Shown piece after piece: positions 11,573-21,179 of a stretch of 64,000 nt of DNA (within the stretch, counting starts at the first letter, position 1; every line of letters begins with the position of its first letter). The notes beneath the pieces are model-generated. The model was not told the DNA's origin, did not search any database, and saw only the letters and a list, made by a program, of their open reading frames with translations. Made by a program: the position numbers and the translations under genes. This DNA is from Gliomastix tumulicola (lineage: Eukaryota; Ascomycota; Sordariomycetes; Hypocreales; Bionectriaceae): assembly GCA_001599755.1 (NCBI GenBank), contig BCHX01000002.1, positions 4,198,330-4,262,329 of the forward strand, given 5' to 3'.

Positions 11573-13191
11573 TCACAGGAAGATGCCGATCCATTCGGTC
11601 TTGCCTCCGACTTTGGTCTCACAGCCCTCGACAGCGCAGCAGATGTCCTGGGTTTTGCCAGTAGGAATTGTAGGGAAGCCGACACCCGCGTTTGTCTTGG
11701 TAGGACGGCGGTTTTCGAAACAGTCGGCACAGTAGACCTAGTTGATGAAAATGTCAGCACGTGATATTTCCCAAAAATATTCGGCCGCTTGCGTGATGCG
11801 GGGTCGAGTACGCAAAAGGAGAGGTATCCGGGGGGGTTGCCTACATGTCCACACTTCTTGACGGCCCAGAAGTGGTGCTCGCCAGGCGCTCGCTTGCGCT
11901 TCTTTGAAACAGGAGGGCTGCTGCTCGCCGCCGCCGCCGCTGCCGCCGCGGCGGCCGACTCCTTAGGATCGTAGGCCAGCTCCTCCTCGCAGCAGGGGCA
12001 GACGACGATGTTGTCCTCGTCCTCGAGCTTGGTGTCCCGCGTGAAGCCCTCGCGGGCCGGGGACGGGACCTCGAGCGCGGGCTTGGGGCTCAAGCGGACT
12101 GCCTCGTGCTGGAACAGGTTTGGCCCGAGGTTTCGCTCGTGACCGCCGGTGATAGCGTTCAGAGCGTGGAGACCGATAATATCGGCACCCAGGTAGCCAG
12201 CCAGACGCCGTCCGAGACCTCGAATATCGGGCATCAGGTTCGCGCGGGCCGCATTGTGGACGATGCCGAGCCTAACGAGTTCGTCGCGAGGAGGAGGGTG
12301 CGGATGGGGAGCGGTACGGGGGGCAGCTCGGGTGCCATGGCGATTATGGGCACGGCGATGGTGCGGGCGGGTGGTGCCCTGAAGTGTGGGCTGGCGAATC
12401 ACCTCGCGTGGCCGTTCACGAGGCCGAGGCAGGTCCTCGCCGGGGGAGGAGTCGCCCGTCAGGTCGATCACGTTGGAAGCCATCCTCATCGACCGTGGGA
12501 TGGACGAGCTGCCGTCACTCCTCTCTAGACTTGGCGGTGATGTACGTTGTGAATTTGTCCTCCGCGGATGGCGGTGGTTATGTGAATGTCGGTGTGCGCG
12601 TGAATGACGGCGCTCGGTTCGCGATCTCGTGGGTGAGTCGGGCTCGTTGGTCAAGTCGATGACAGGTGCCGCGGCGCCAGGTTGTGCTGCTCCTGGATCC
12701 CGCTGGGCTGCGGCGTCGGCGGCAGCCAACTCGGCCTCTACTTGCCCTACGTGAGGGTAGAAACGTTGGGGTTGCTCTCGGACCAGAAATGACTGGACGA
12801 TGGCGCGGGCTGTTTGTTGGGCCGGCGTGAGGCCGCCCTCTTCTTCTTCGTACTGCGCCGTGTGCTCTGCAACACGCCGATGGATTGCCGCGTGAGCAAC
12901 GGGATCCCGAAATAGGTTACTCGTACCGTCTTCGTCTTCGTCGGTGAGGCTGAGGCTGAGGCGGTCGAAGCGAGATCGCCGACGTGGTGCCGGTAGGGCC
13001 AGTAGTAGGTCGTCGTCCTCTTGCTGCGGTGCAAGCGGATAACGTTGTCGTGGTTGTGGTTGTGGTTGTGGTTGTTGCTGGGAGGAACTGCTTCCAGGTA
13101 TCGGGTTGGAGGAGGAAGGAGGAGGGAAGGCCACTTCGATTACGTCTTCGCCGCTGTCATATTCGGCGGGGATGGGGTTGGCCGACGCCAT
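11573..13191 (-). CDS. SUMO-targeted ubiquitin ligase subunit, Slx5/Rfp1-like RING protein
   Basis: Predicted nuclear E3 component that recognises SUMOylated proteins for ubiquitination. Exons 13191-11845 and 11737-11573 give 503 aa; the 107-nt intron interrupts the RING itself. Two textbook SUMO-interacting motifs, VIDLTNEPDSP (residues 177-187) and VIDLTGDSSPGED (241-253), each have a hydrophobic core followed by acidic/Ser residues. The RING is at the C-terminus: CPCC near 398, then KKCGHVYCADC across the splice junction, then CCAVEGCETKV. The first Cys pair is separated from the Cys/His core by a poly-Ala and basic insert. The N-terminus has a QPQPQPQ run and acidic patches. Yeast Slx5 and S. 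pombe Rfp1 pair with Slx8; pairing here is inferred. Start at 13191 (MASANPIPAEYDSGED). Confidence 0.8.
12457..12471 (-). other. SUMO-interacting motif 2 (VIDLT)
   Basis: Codes VIDLT followed by GDSSPGED, matching the V/I-x-D/L-L/I-T type SIM with a phosphorylatable Ser and acidic tail. Confidence 0.7.
12649..12663 (-). other. SUMO-interacting motif 1 (VIDLT)
   Basis: Codes VIDLT followed by NEPDSP. This second copy of the motif lies 64 residues before SIM 2, consistent with binding of poly-SUMO chains. Confidence 0.7.
13051..13074. repeat. (TGGTTG)n hexamer repeat in coding DNA
   Basis: Four tandem units encode alternating Gln-Pro on the minus strand near the N-terminus of the Slx5-like protein. 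Confidence 0.8.
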
Positions 13192-14233
13192 GATCAAAAT
13201 TTCTATCTTCCAAGGGGGTTGGCGAGTGTGAATAACGGCTGAGACGTTAATAAGCTGAGCCTGGCTTGACAGTCCCCCCTCGCCACATTGACACAGAGGG
13301 AGGCTGCGGGAAAATGCACCAGCGGAGCGAGCAAATGAGGTACCCGTTACGCAAAATCGATAGCCAAAAAAGCACAGGAGCAGGAGCGAGGAGGTCTGTG
13401 CGAGCGGCGTGAGCAGAGGGAAAGCCGCTCTGGCGGGGATGCAGGTAGCCGTGGCCTTTGTTAGCAGCGTGGGATGTGGAAGGTTTGAAGATGCAGGTCT
13501 TACGGCCGGAGTCGCAGATACCACAAATAGCCCTCCAACTGGACCACTGCAATAATAATAATAGCGGGCAGTGGGCTAGGTTGCAATGGATACTTAGCGC
13601 ATCGGTGGGGTGGAGAGAGACAACAGAAGCGCCAGATGCCTACCTCAGCGGCGTCACGTTTGCAGGGAGTTTAGCGGGTTTAGGTACCGCCTGGGCTGCT
13701 AGCCTGTCTTAGTAATTACCGTATTCTTGGGCGGCTCTGCGATCGAGGAAATCTGGTTTTCGAGCATTGCCGAGGTGAGCTTAAAGTAAGGCTAGGCTGC
13801 GAATCTGGGCTTCTTTTTGTCAAGCAGCGAGAGGGCCTCGGCTGAGATCTTCATGAATCGTCAATTCACCGCCTTGCCGTGCCTAGTTTGTGTTGCACTT
13901 CTGTCACACCGGTGCATGCATCTGTTTGCCCTTTCACACCCGTGTTAATATCAGCTCGAGGATCGAGGATGGCCGTGTGGATCACCAAAGATCCAAGTTT
14001 GGGTCAGGTCGAATCCTCGATGCTGACTACGTACACTATAATTGGTGCCACACCCAGCTGGCTGCCTTGAAGTCGGTTAATATCGATTGATGCCTCCAAA
14101 TATCATTGCCGGGTCATTCAGACTGGCCCCAAGATCACGAACCCATACATCCGAGCTACTAATTACAAATGAGGCACTGTTGCCTTCTCCTTGCCAGTGC
14201 TGAAACAGATAGAGCCTTTTGTTCTAAAATCAT
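13192..14233. other. Intergenic region upstream of the Slx5-like gene
   Basis: About 1 kb holding the Slx5-like promoter and the prp19 3' end. Open frames across 13250-13710 have no protein-like composition. No gene called. Confidence 0.5.
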
Positions 14234-15850
14234 CTATGCCTTGACGCCAAAAACAGTCACCACGCCCTCGCCGTTCACAGAGACGAGCTTTTGCCCGTTC
14301 TCTCCCCATCGCACAGCCTTGGCCGGCACGGAGCTCCTGAACGGCTCGCTCCACGCCTTGGACGACTTGAGGTACTGCTGCACCGTGACGCCGGACGGTC
14401 CGCCCGTGGCCAGGAACTGGCCGGAGTAGTCCCACGACAGCGACTCCACGGAGCCGCCCGTCTCGAGCACCTTGGCTGCCGCGGCCGGGCCCTCCTTGCG
14501 AAGGTCGAAGATGGTGACGCTCGATGTGCCCGTAGCTGTGCCCGCTAGCCAGAAGCCATTCTCGGAGAAGGTCAGAGCCTGAACCGGCGCGCCGAGATCG
14601 AACTCGGCAGCCTGCTCCAGCGTCTTGGTCAGGAAGAGCTTGATCTTGCCTGAAGTGGTGCCGGCCGCCAGCAGGTGGCCGTCGGGGTGGAAGGCGGCAG
14701 TCGTCAAAGCTACTATCCTGTTAGCATGCCTTTCGTAAATACGGAGGTATCTCCATGTGACTCACCGGAATCAACGTAAGCTCGGCTGACGCGCTTCAGT
14801 GTCTCCAACTCGTAAAAGACAACACTCTTATCCGAGCCAACGGAGGCCAGAATCTTCCCTCCGGGATGCACGCTTAGAGCAGTGGCGGGACCAGCGTGCT
14901 CAGTGGCCTGTGCAGCCTCTACTCCAGCTTCAAACACCTTCACACTGCCTCCGTATGTAGCAAAGATGACCTTGGAGCCGGTCCATAGCGTATCAACAAC
15001 GGGTTCGTCGACAGGGATCTGTCTCTCCAGCTTGTCGGCCTCGATGGAGTACACGGCAGCCTGGCCCTTGAGGCCAGCCAGCGCAGCGTAGCTACCCTCG
15101 AGGGCAATAGAAGTAGCCTCAGCGACAGGCAGTGAGTTGGTTGTTTCGGTGTCGAAAGAGCTGATCTCATCGGGGGTGACCCAGCCCTCTGGGATCGGTC
15201 GTCGCCTGCGCCCTTTCGAGAGTCTGCACAACAGTCAGCTTCCAGTGTCCAATTCAAACACACACACACACACACACACGATGGGGTTTGGGACAACATA
15301 CGTTTCCTGTGTCTCGTCAACCGCAGTCGCAAGTTCCTCCGGCAGAGCCTCTACGCTGTCGACAGCCATGGCATCGCCCGCGCCTGCACCGTTGGTCACC
15401 GTGACCTTGCCCAGCGCGTCGCGCGCCTCGTCTCTCTCCTTTGTCAGACGCGCCACGACGCGCACGGCTGCATCGTGCTGGTATAGCGCCGTGGCGAGCT
15501 CCTCGCGCGTACGCGCCAGCTGTTCCCTGAGGTTGTACGTCTCCAGCGCGAGCGCATCCCACTCGTTCTGGAAGGTGGCTAGCAGGGCCGGGATGGACGT
15601 CAGCGTCGGGGGTCGTGGTCGCACGATGCGCGAGGACTTGATGGGGAGCAGGTCTCCCGCGGTGAGGGCCTCGCCGGTGCCGGGCTCGGTCCCGTGCTCG
15701 TTGATGTACTCTTCGATCAGGCGCTTCTCGTACACGACACCCGACTTTCTGGACGCCACTGGCTCCTGAGGAGCTTCTCCGGAGACTGTACACAGTTAGC
15801 ATGGTCTCAATTAACACTCCGATGCGAGTGAACTCACTTCCGCAAAGCAT
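14234..15850 (-). CDS. prp19: Prp19/Pso4 pre-mRNA splicing and DNA-repair E3 ligase
   Basis: Prp19 is the core U-box ubiquitin ligase of the NineTeen complex, needed for spliceosome activation and DNA damage response in the nucleus. Exons 15850-15838 (13 nt), 15785-15302, 15223-14766 and 14709-14234 give 476 aa, the family's normal size. The U-box opens with MLCGISGEAPQEPV and contains YEKRLIEEYI. The Prp19 tetramer coiled coil follows at about 65-135 (RPRPPTLTSIPALLATFQNEWD). WD40 repeats fill about 190-476 (DKSVVFYEL, SGKIKLFL, SVTIFDLR). Each intron has a good donor and acceptor, and intron 2 carries a (GT)n run on this strand. Confidence 0.95.
15258..15279. repeat. (AC)11 microsatellite in prp19 intron 2
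   Basis: A perfect dinucleotide run, (GT)n in the sense of the gene, lies between the donor and the CTGAC branch site. Confidence 0.9.
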
Positions 15851-16582
15851 GGCGACGGTGAATGTGTGGTTCTGCGCGCTCAATGCCGTGTCTCGCCGCA
15901 GAGGTAGCTCTTCGTTGACACTCTTGCAAGGCTCTGCGTCTGGAATTTCCCTTGCCTTGCGCACGGACCACATCTGAAGATGGAGCGAGGTCACGAGGTG
16001 ATAAGCCTCCATTGTCTTATCAGAACTCTTATCGGCGGGCATCCACCGGGGCGGACGGTGCCTTTACGGAATGGGGTAGCTCCGACAATCCGACTCCTCA
16101 GCCAACCCGACTGTACGACACGACACGACAGGCTAAGGACGCGTGCCAAGCTGTTGCATAGCGGGGTTCCGGGACTGCGAGAGGGGCCTCGAGAGGGGCT
16201 CAAGTGAGGCCTAACCTACAGGATCGATACACTGGGTGGGCTTGGTGGGAACACGACCGACAACTCACCAGCAATGTCTCGCTCTCTGCTGCTAGTCGGT
16301 CGGTGGTGTGCTCACGAGAGGAGACGGCAGCTTCCAGATTTTCAGATGGGAGGGAATGTGCCTTGGCTAGGGGACGCCGGCCGCGCATCGTGGCTTTCGA
16401 AGCTGGATATAGCTCCACCGTTCGGACGATAGCGGTCTTGTTTCTCCTCCTCTGCTCTCCCATAGCTTTCTCTTTTGATCTTCTCAAGATACTCTCTCTT
16501 TGTTGACAACCCAAGGGTCTCCCGTGCTTCCTTGTAGCGGTCCTCGAACTCCTTGTTGCTAGTCGGCTCTCTTCAAGACACC
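15851..16582. other. Divergent intergenic region prp19 / OHCU decarboxylase
   Basis: Both promoters lie here. The stretch at 16435-16500 is pyrimidine-rich, as in fungal leaders. No coding signal. Confidence 0.5.
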
Positions 16583-17214
16583 ATGGCGCCCGTCACCAAG
16601 CTCCCACCCATCTTGGAATTCCACACCTTCCCGGACCTCGAGCAGACCGACGTCCTCGACGCCCTCTTCGAGCCCAGTCCAGCCATCCACGCCCAGCTGA
16701 TACCTGTTGTCCGCACCGCTGAGTACTCGACCTGGTCCGAGCTCATCGACGCCTGCCACATCCGCCTCCTCGCCCTCGCAACGTCGACATCGACGTCCTC
16801 CCCGGACCCGACGCTGCTCTCCATCCTCGGCTCGCACCCGCGCCTCGGCGAGAAGAAGATCGAGTCGGCGCACTCGGCCGCCGAGCAGGCCAACATCCAG
16901 CGCGACACCAACGAGGCCCAGGCCGAGGAGCTCGCGCGGCTGAACAGGCTGTACGAGGAGACCTTCCCGGGCCTGCGGTACGTCGTCTTCGTCAATGGGC
17001 GGGGCCGGCCGGAGATTATGGAGGACATGAAGACGAGGATCGCGCGGGCGGACTATACCAAGGAGGTGGATGCTGCCCTGCAGGTGAGGACTTTGTTGGG
17101 ATCTCCCCCTTGTGGTTTTCCCCCCCCCTTCTTCATGCGAGTCAATGACGTTGACAAATTCCGGGACAGGCCATGTGCGATATCGCAAAGGACAGGGCGT
17201 CCAAGCTCGAGTGA
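16583..17214 (+). CDS. OHCU decarboxylase (uric acid degradation)
   Basis: Converts 2-oxo-4-hydroxy-4-carboxy-5-ureidoimidazoline to S-allantoin, the last step from urate in purine nitrogen use. Exons 16583-17083 and 17170-17214 give 181 aa, right for the family. H85 in GSHPRLGEKK is the catalytic histidine, and S98-E101-Q102 match the conserved SxxEQ. The protein ends ASKLE, one residue past a perfect peroxisomal PTS1 (SKL). The 86-nt intron has no in-frame stop, so an unspliced message would instead end in a shifted frame at 17269. Confidence 0.9.
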
Positions 17215-17760
17215 TCGATCGCTTGCCCTCGAGAGGTTCTCTACGGCCCGCCGATGTCTCAGGCTATGACTTGCAGGAGAATCATGGTAAGGGCCTACTT
17301 ATTTATACCGTATGACACGGTCGAAAAGGTTTCCCTAAACTCATAGTTTGCCGCTTCTCGTTTTCTCTCTAGGATGCCAGCCGGAGAGTACGAGGAGTTC
17401 CGCGTCAAAGCTCTGACAGCGACATTGCGTTACCGGAGCCGTGCTATTTACCCGGCTTCCAGGCAGTTGGCTTATACCTACCTCTACTGCTTCCAATTTC
17501 TCAAAAAAAGTTTGCATTTCCAGTTTTTTCCCTGCTTTGACCAGATAACCGCCAGAGATGCTCTGGAATATAAAAAAAAAAAAGATGGGAAAAAAGTTTC
17601 ATATCCATCAATATCCTGCCTGACCCCTTATGCTCCGTTTGCCTATCCTTGACCTTGGTTCATACCTTGACATTGTCTCCTTTTGTTTCGTTTTGTTCTC
17701 TCTGATCCCAATTCGCCACCACAACGTGCGTAAGTACAAGGTGCCAATCCTCCCTTCATC
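17215..17760. other. Convergent intergenic region
   Basis: About 550 nt, T-rich with a poly-A stretch near 17573-17593. It contains the 3' ends of two convergent genes. No gene. Confidence 0.5.
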
Positions 17761-19050
17761 TCACATCGTCACCCATGAAATCCCGTCGAGCTCGTCCAGG
17801 TACTCCTCATACGAGTAGTCGTCCTCCTCCGCCGTCATGCCGCCGCTGCCCGACGCGCCCGCGCCGTTGCTGCCGCTACTACTACTACTCCCGCCGCCGA
17901 AGATGACGCCAAAGTCCGAGTACACGTGGTCCGGGTCGTCGGTCAGGTCGTTGTTCTCGTCGTCGCCGTGCAGGAAGGCGAAGCCGTCCTCCTCGAGCTC
18001 CTCGTACGCGCCCTTGTCCGGACGCAGCTCGGGGGACCGCACCGGGTGTATGCGCGGCGATGTCCGGGCCCTGGTGGCGGCGAGGTCCGAGGGCGGGAGC
18101 GGGAGGGCTGCCGGCTTCGAGAAGCGCGCGGACTGCCGTCGGGGGGGCGTTCCGGATCCGAGGGGCCGTATCGCTGCGGCTCGGTGCGGTCGGGCGGCGT
18201 GCGGTCTGGGTGGAGAGGAAGAGGACGAGGACAAGGACGAGGAGGACGACGCTTCGGACGATGTCTGTGCGCCGGCTGTCTTCCACGGTGCCTTGGTCGT
18301 CGTGTCGAGGCCCTGCTCGTGGTGGCCTGTGGCGTCCTCGTCTTGCTGTGATGTGGGCTTGCCGAGGCCGAGTCGCTGTCGCAGCCGGTTCATGACCGAG
18401 AACTTGAAGATGGACGTGGACTGGGGGTGCGCATATCTCCGAGCAACGTCGATGGACGTCGCCATCTTCAGAAACCGCTTGTCGCCCTGCTTCTGGCCCT
18501 CGCGGTTCAGGATGTGCGTCGCTGGCTGCGAGTACGGCTGCGAGAGACGGCTGGTGATGAGCTTGGACCTCAGCCGGCGCTTCTTACAGCACAGATCCGC
18601 CGTATTCGGTCCATCGACGTCCAGCCCGTGACGAGGCCTCTTGGACGACTCGCGGGCTGGCACTGAGCGCTGTCTGACTGGAAGCTGGAACGTCATCCCC
18701 GGCCGCGGCCTCGTGAACCGGAACGTATTAGAGGCGGCAGGCGTGTCATCAACAGTCCGCGTCACCGCCGCCACAGTTACCCACGGCTGGTCCTTCGGCG
18801 AGGCTGCTCCCTTGTGATAGTCCTGCCCGAACAGCACGCACAGCCTCCCCTCCATCAGCGCGCTGAACTTGCGATCCGCCGACGCGCACCGCGGCACCGA
18901 TGCATCCACCGGTGTCGACCCGGACTGATGCTGCTGCTGCGACACGACCAGTGCGCCGTCGGCCCTGGCCTTCCATCCCTTGAACAGCTCGAGCTGGGCC
19001 CGCGCCCGCGCCGTGGGGTCCGAGTCGAGTTGCAGAACCATGGCGTCCAT
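17761..19050 (-). CDS. Conserved-looking fungal protein of unknown function
   Basis: Single-exon frame of 429 aa; function not recognised. The N-terminal part (MDAMVLQLDSDPTARARA, then FKGWKARADGALVV) looks structured. At about 155-180 a basic block KKRRLRSKLITSRLSQPYS is followed by QPATHIL, and then by STSIFKFSVMNRLRQRLG. These read like conserved short motifs and a nuclear localisation signal. The last 180 residues are Ser/Pro/Asp-rich with an acidic end (EEDDYSYEEYLDELDGI). In the frame upstream of the Met, a TAG preceded by CTGAC could be a splice acceptor, so a further 5' exon is possible, but I found no convincing donor. Confidence 0.65.
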   Translation of the reverse strand: MDAMVLQLDSDPTARARAQLELFKGWKARADGALVVSQQQHQSGSTPVDASVPRCASADRKFSALMEGRLCVLFGQDYHKGAASPKDQPWVTVAAVTRTVDDTPAASNTFRFTRPRPGMTFQLPVRQRSVPARESSKRPRHGLDVDGPNTADLCCKKRRLRSKLITSRLSQPYSQPATHILNREGQKQGDKRFLKMATSIDVARRYAHPQSTSIFKFSVMNRLRQRLGLGKPTSQQDEDATGHHEQGLDTTTKAPWKTAGAQTSSEASSSSSLSSSSSSPPRPHAARPHRAAAIRPLGSGTPPRRQSARFSKPAALPLPPSDLAATRARTSPRIHPVRSPELRPDKGAYEELEEDGFAFLHGDDENNDLTDDPDHVYSDFGVIFGGGSSSSSGSNGAGASGSGGMTAEEDDYSYEEYLDELDGISWVTM

Positions 19051-19809
19051 CTCGTAGGCCGCCTCGTTCTTCTAGGGTCAGTCCTTCCTTCTCATGCTCG
19101 TGCGAGCTGCCTCAAGCGAAGATGTCCGAGGATGTCGTGTTGGTGAATGTGACGATGGCAATGGTGACGACGACGACGACGACGATGATATGGGCGATAG
19201 TGACGGCCGATCCATGCAGGCTAGAGGTTCTCCTCCGGCGCAGAACTGCCCTGGACGCGTATAGGACGGGCTATGCCTTGTGTAACGGGGAGCGGCTGAG
19301 AGCTTTGATCCCTCCCCCGCCCTCATAAGAGTGGAATAACGTTAAAGACGGGGTGCGCGAAAGGATTGACGAGAATGCTGCTGAATGCCACCGTCCGTAT
19401 AAGAATGCACAATGTCTCTGATCTCCGGGTGTGTTGTGAACCAGATCCCCGGATTTTCTGTTCCCGAGGGCCCTTCCGTGCGAAGCGTGTCTCAGCCTGG
19501 GAAGATCTGCCTGGTCCGAGCCGTCGTCTATATCGGATGGGTTTGGGGCCTCGTATGCACGGAGCAATGCTCAAAACCAGCCAAGAAGAGGGCGTCAAGT
19601 ACAAATAATCGTGCAAGAAGAAGAGAAGACAAAAAGGCAAAGGTAAGGTATCGTCAAGTGAAGCAAGAGAAGAAGAGAGGAAGGAACAGGAAGTGGAATT
19701 CAGCCAGTTAAGGCAAGGTGAGGTGCCTTAATAGTGGAGGCAATAAATCTCATTTATCCTAGATATTGCCAGTGAGGTGGTGTGAGTGAGCGAGCGAAAG
19801 AGACAGTGT

Positions 19810-19823
19810 GAGAGAGAGAGAGA
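19810..19823. repeat. (GA)7 microsatellite
   Basis: Perfect GA run followed by a GT-rich stretch to about 19850. Confidence 0.8.
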
Positions 19824-21164
19824 AAGTGTGGTGTGTGCGTGTGTGTGCCTGCTTCTCACTCTGGTCCCTCACTTTTCTCGCTTGTTTCTGTCCCCTGCCC
19901 TTTTCCCTCTTCCCTGGCCGGTTTCCACTCCCCTTCCAAGCCACGCGTGTCCCGGACTTCCTCGCTTCTTCGGCGCAGACAGAGGGAGAGAGAGAGAGCC
20001 ACTCACGCCTTGCAGACACCCCCCCAGATTTTCACTAGCGAAAGAAAAACTAGTGAGCGGGGAATGCTGCAAGAGAGAGGGAGGGTGAAAAAAAAATGTG
20101 CCCAGTCAGCTGGGCTCAGCTCCGCCGGTCTCCTGCATCACCCAATCAGCGGACTGCCCGGGGTGAGTCTCGCGATCTTCACTGGCTACTAGTAACAATG
20201 ACACAGGAAATACGTATGCATGTACTTGATAATACAGTGTCTGTACAGTACGTACGTGCATGTAGCCCTTCTGCTGGGAGCCCATGCGAGCTCACCGATC
20301 GTTCCTCTACCTGGTGCTATTTTGAAAGAGTCTGGACGATGCAAAAGGGGGGCGTGGGAAATAGGGGTTTTCTCTTCTCAGGTGCGGCTATTGAGGGCAT
20401 AACCTGACATCCCAGCCCAGCCCAGCGCCTCTTCTCGATAAGCGAGAAGTAAAATGAAAGAAAACCATTCCTTTCGTTCTCTTGGGAAAAAACCCCCCCC
20501 AAAAAGGGAGTCGCTCTGCCTCCTTCGATGCTACCTATATCAGACCTGTCCTTAGAGCCCCCAACTCTTTCGCGTTTCCACCCTTTGGGCACCTATAGAC
20601 ACTCGAGGAAACTGCCACGACAGAGGGCCGCTAGCGAAAAAAACAAAAACCAGAGTGTCCAGCGCACGGAAGAGTCACGCCCTGACCGGCTGGGTCTACC
20701 CTCGCGGTCTCGAATGCAGGTTTTTCTGGATCAGGTAGGTTTTAGGGGCTCGGCGACTTGCGCACGACTGTGGAGGATCTTCATACTAGCAGCACGAAGT
20801 AACAGGGGGGTACCCAGGAGTCACACACAGAGAGAGGGGAAGGGCTAATAATTGAGTACTAGCAGCTATTAACAGAGACAGCGGGAGTTGGTGGCGAAGG
20901 CTAGGGCGGTTTTTTTTTTTGCCCATCGAGAAAGCCGCTATTCCAAGAATCCTCAGATCAATTTTGGTTCCGTAATATCAATTACCGCCAGGCCGCTAAT
21001 ATGATGCAGATAAATAAAGATGCTGAAAGGGCTAGAAGCTCCATCTGTCCGCTACGGGGCGGGCCAGACCGCGTGACGAGTTGTCTACTAGTAGTCTGAG
21101 AGCTAAAGGGGAAGAGGGCAAAGGCAGTCAGACTCCGTCTGTGCATATTACAGACATGGACTGG

Positions 21165-21179
21165 CTGACTGACTGACTG
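21165..21179. repeat. (CTGA)n short tandem repeat
   Basis: Four near-perfect CTGA units inside the gene-poor region. A related GGCT run lies at 21306-21317. Confidence 0.75.

Noticed and set aside
12700..13552. N-terminal extension of the Slx5-like frame up to 13524
   Set aside because: In-frame codons upstream of 13191 have no protein-like pattern; MASANPIPAEYDSGED is the better start.
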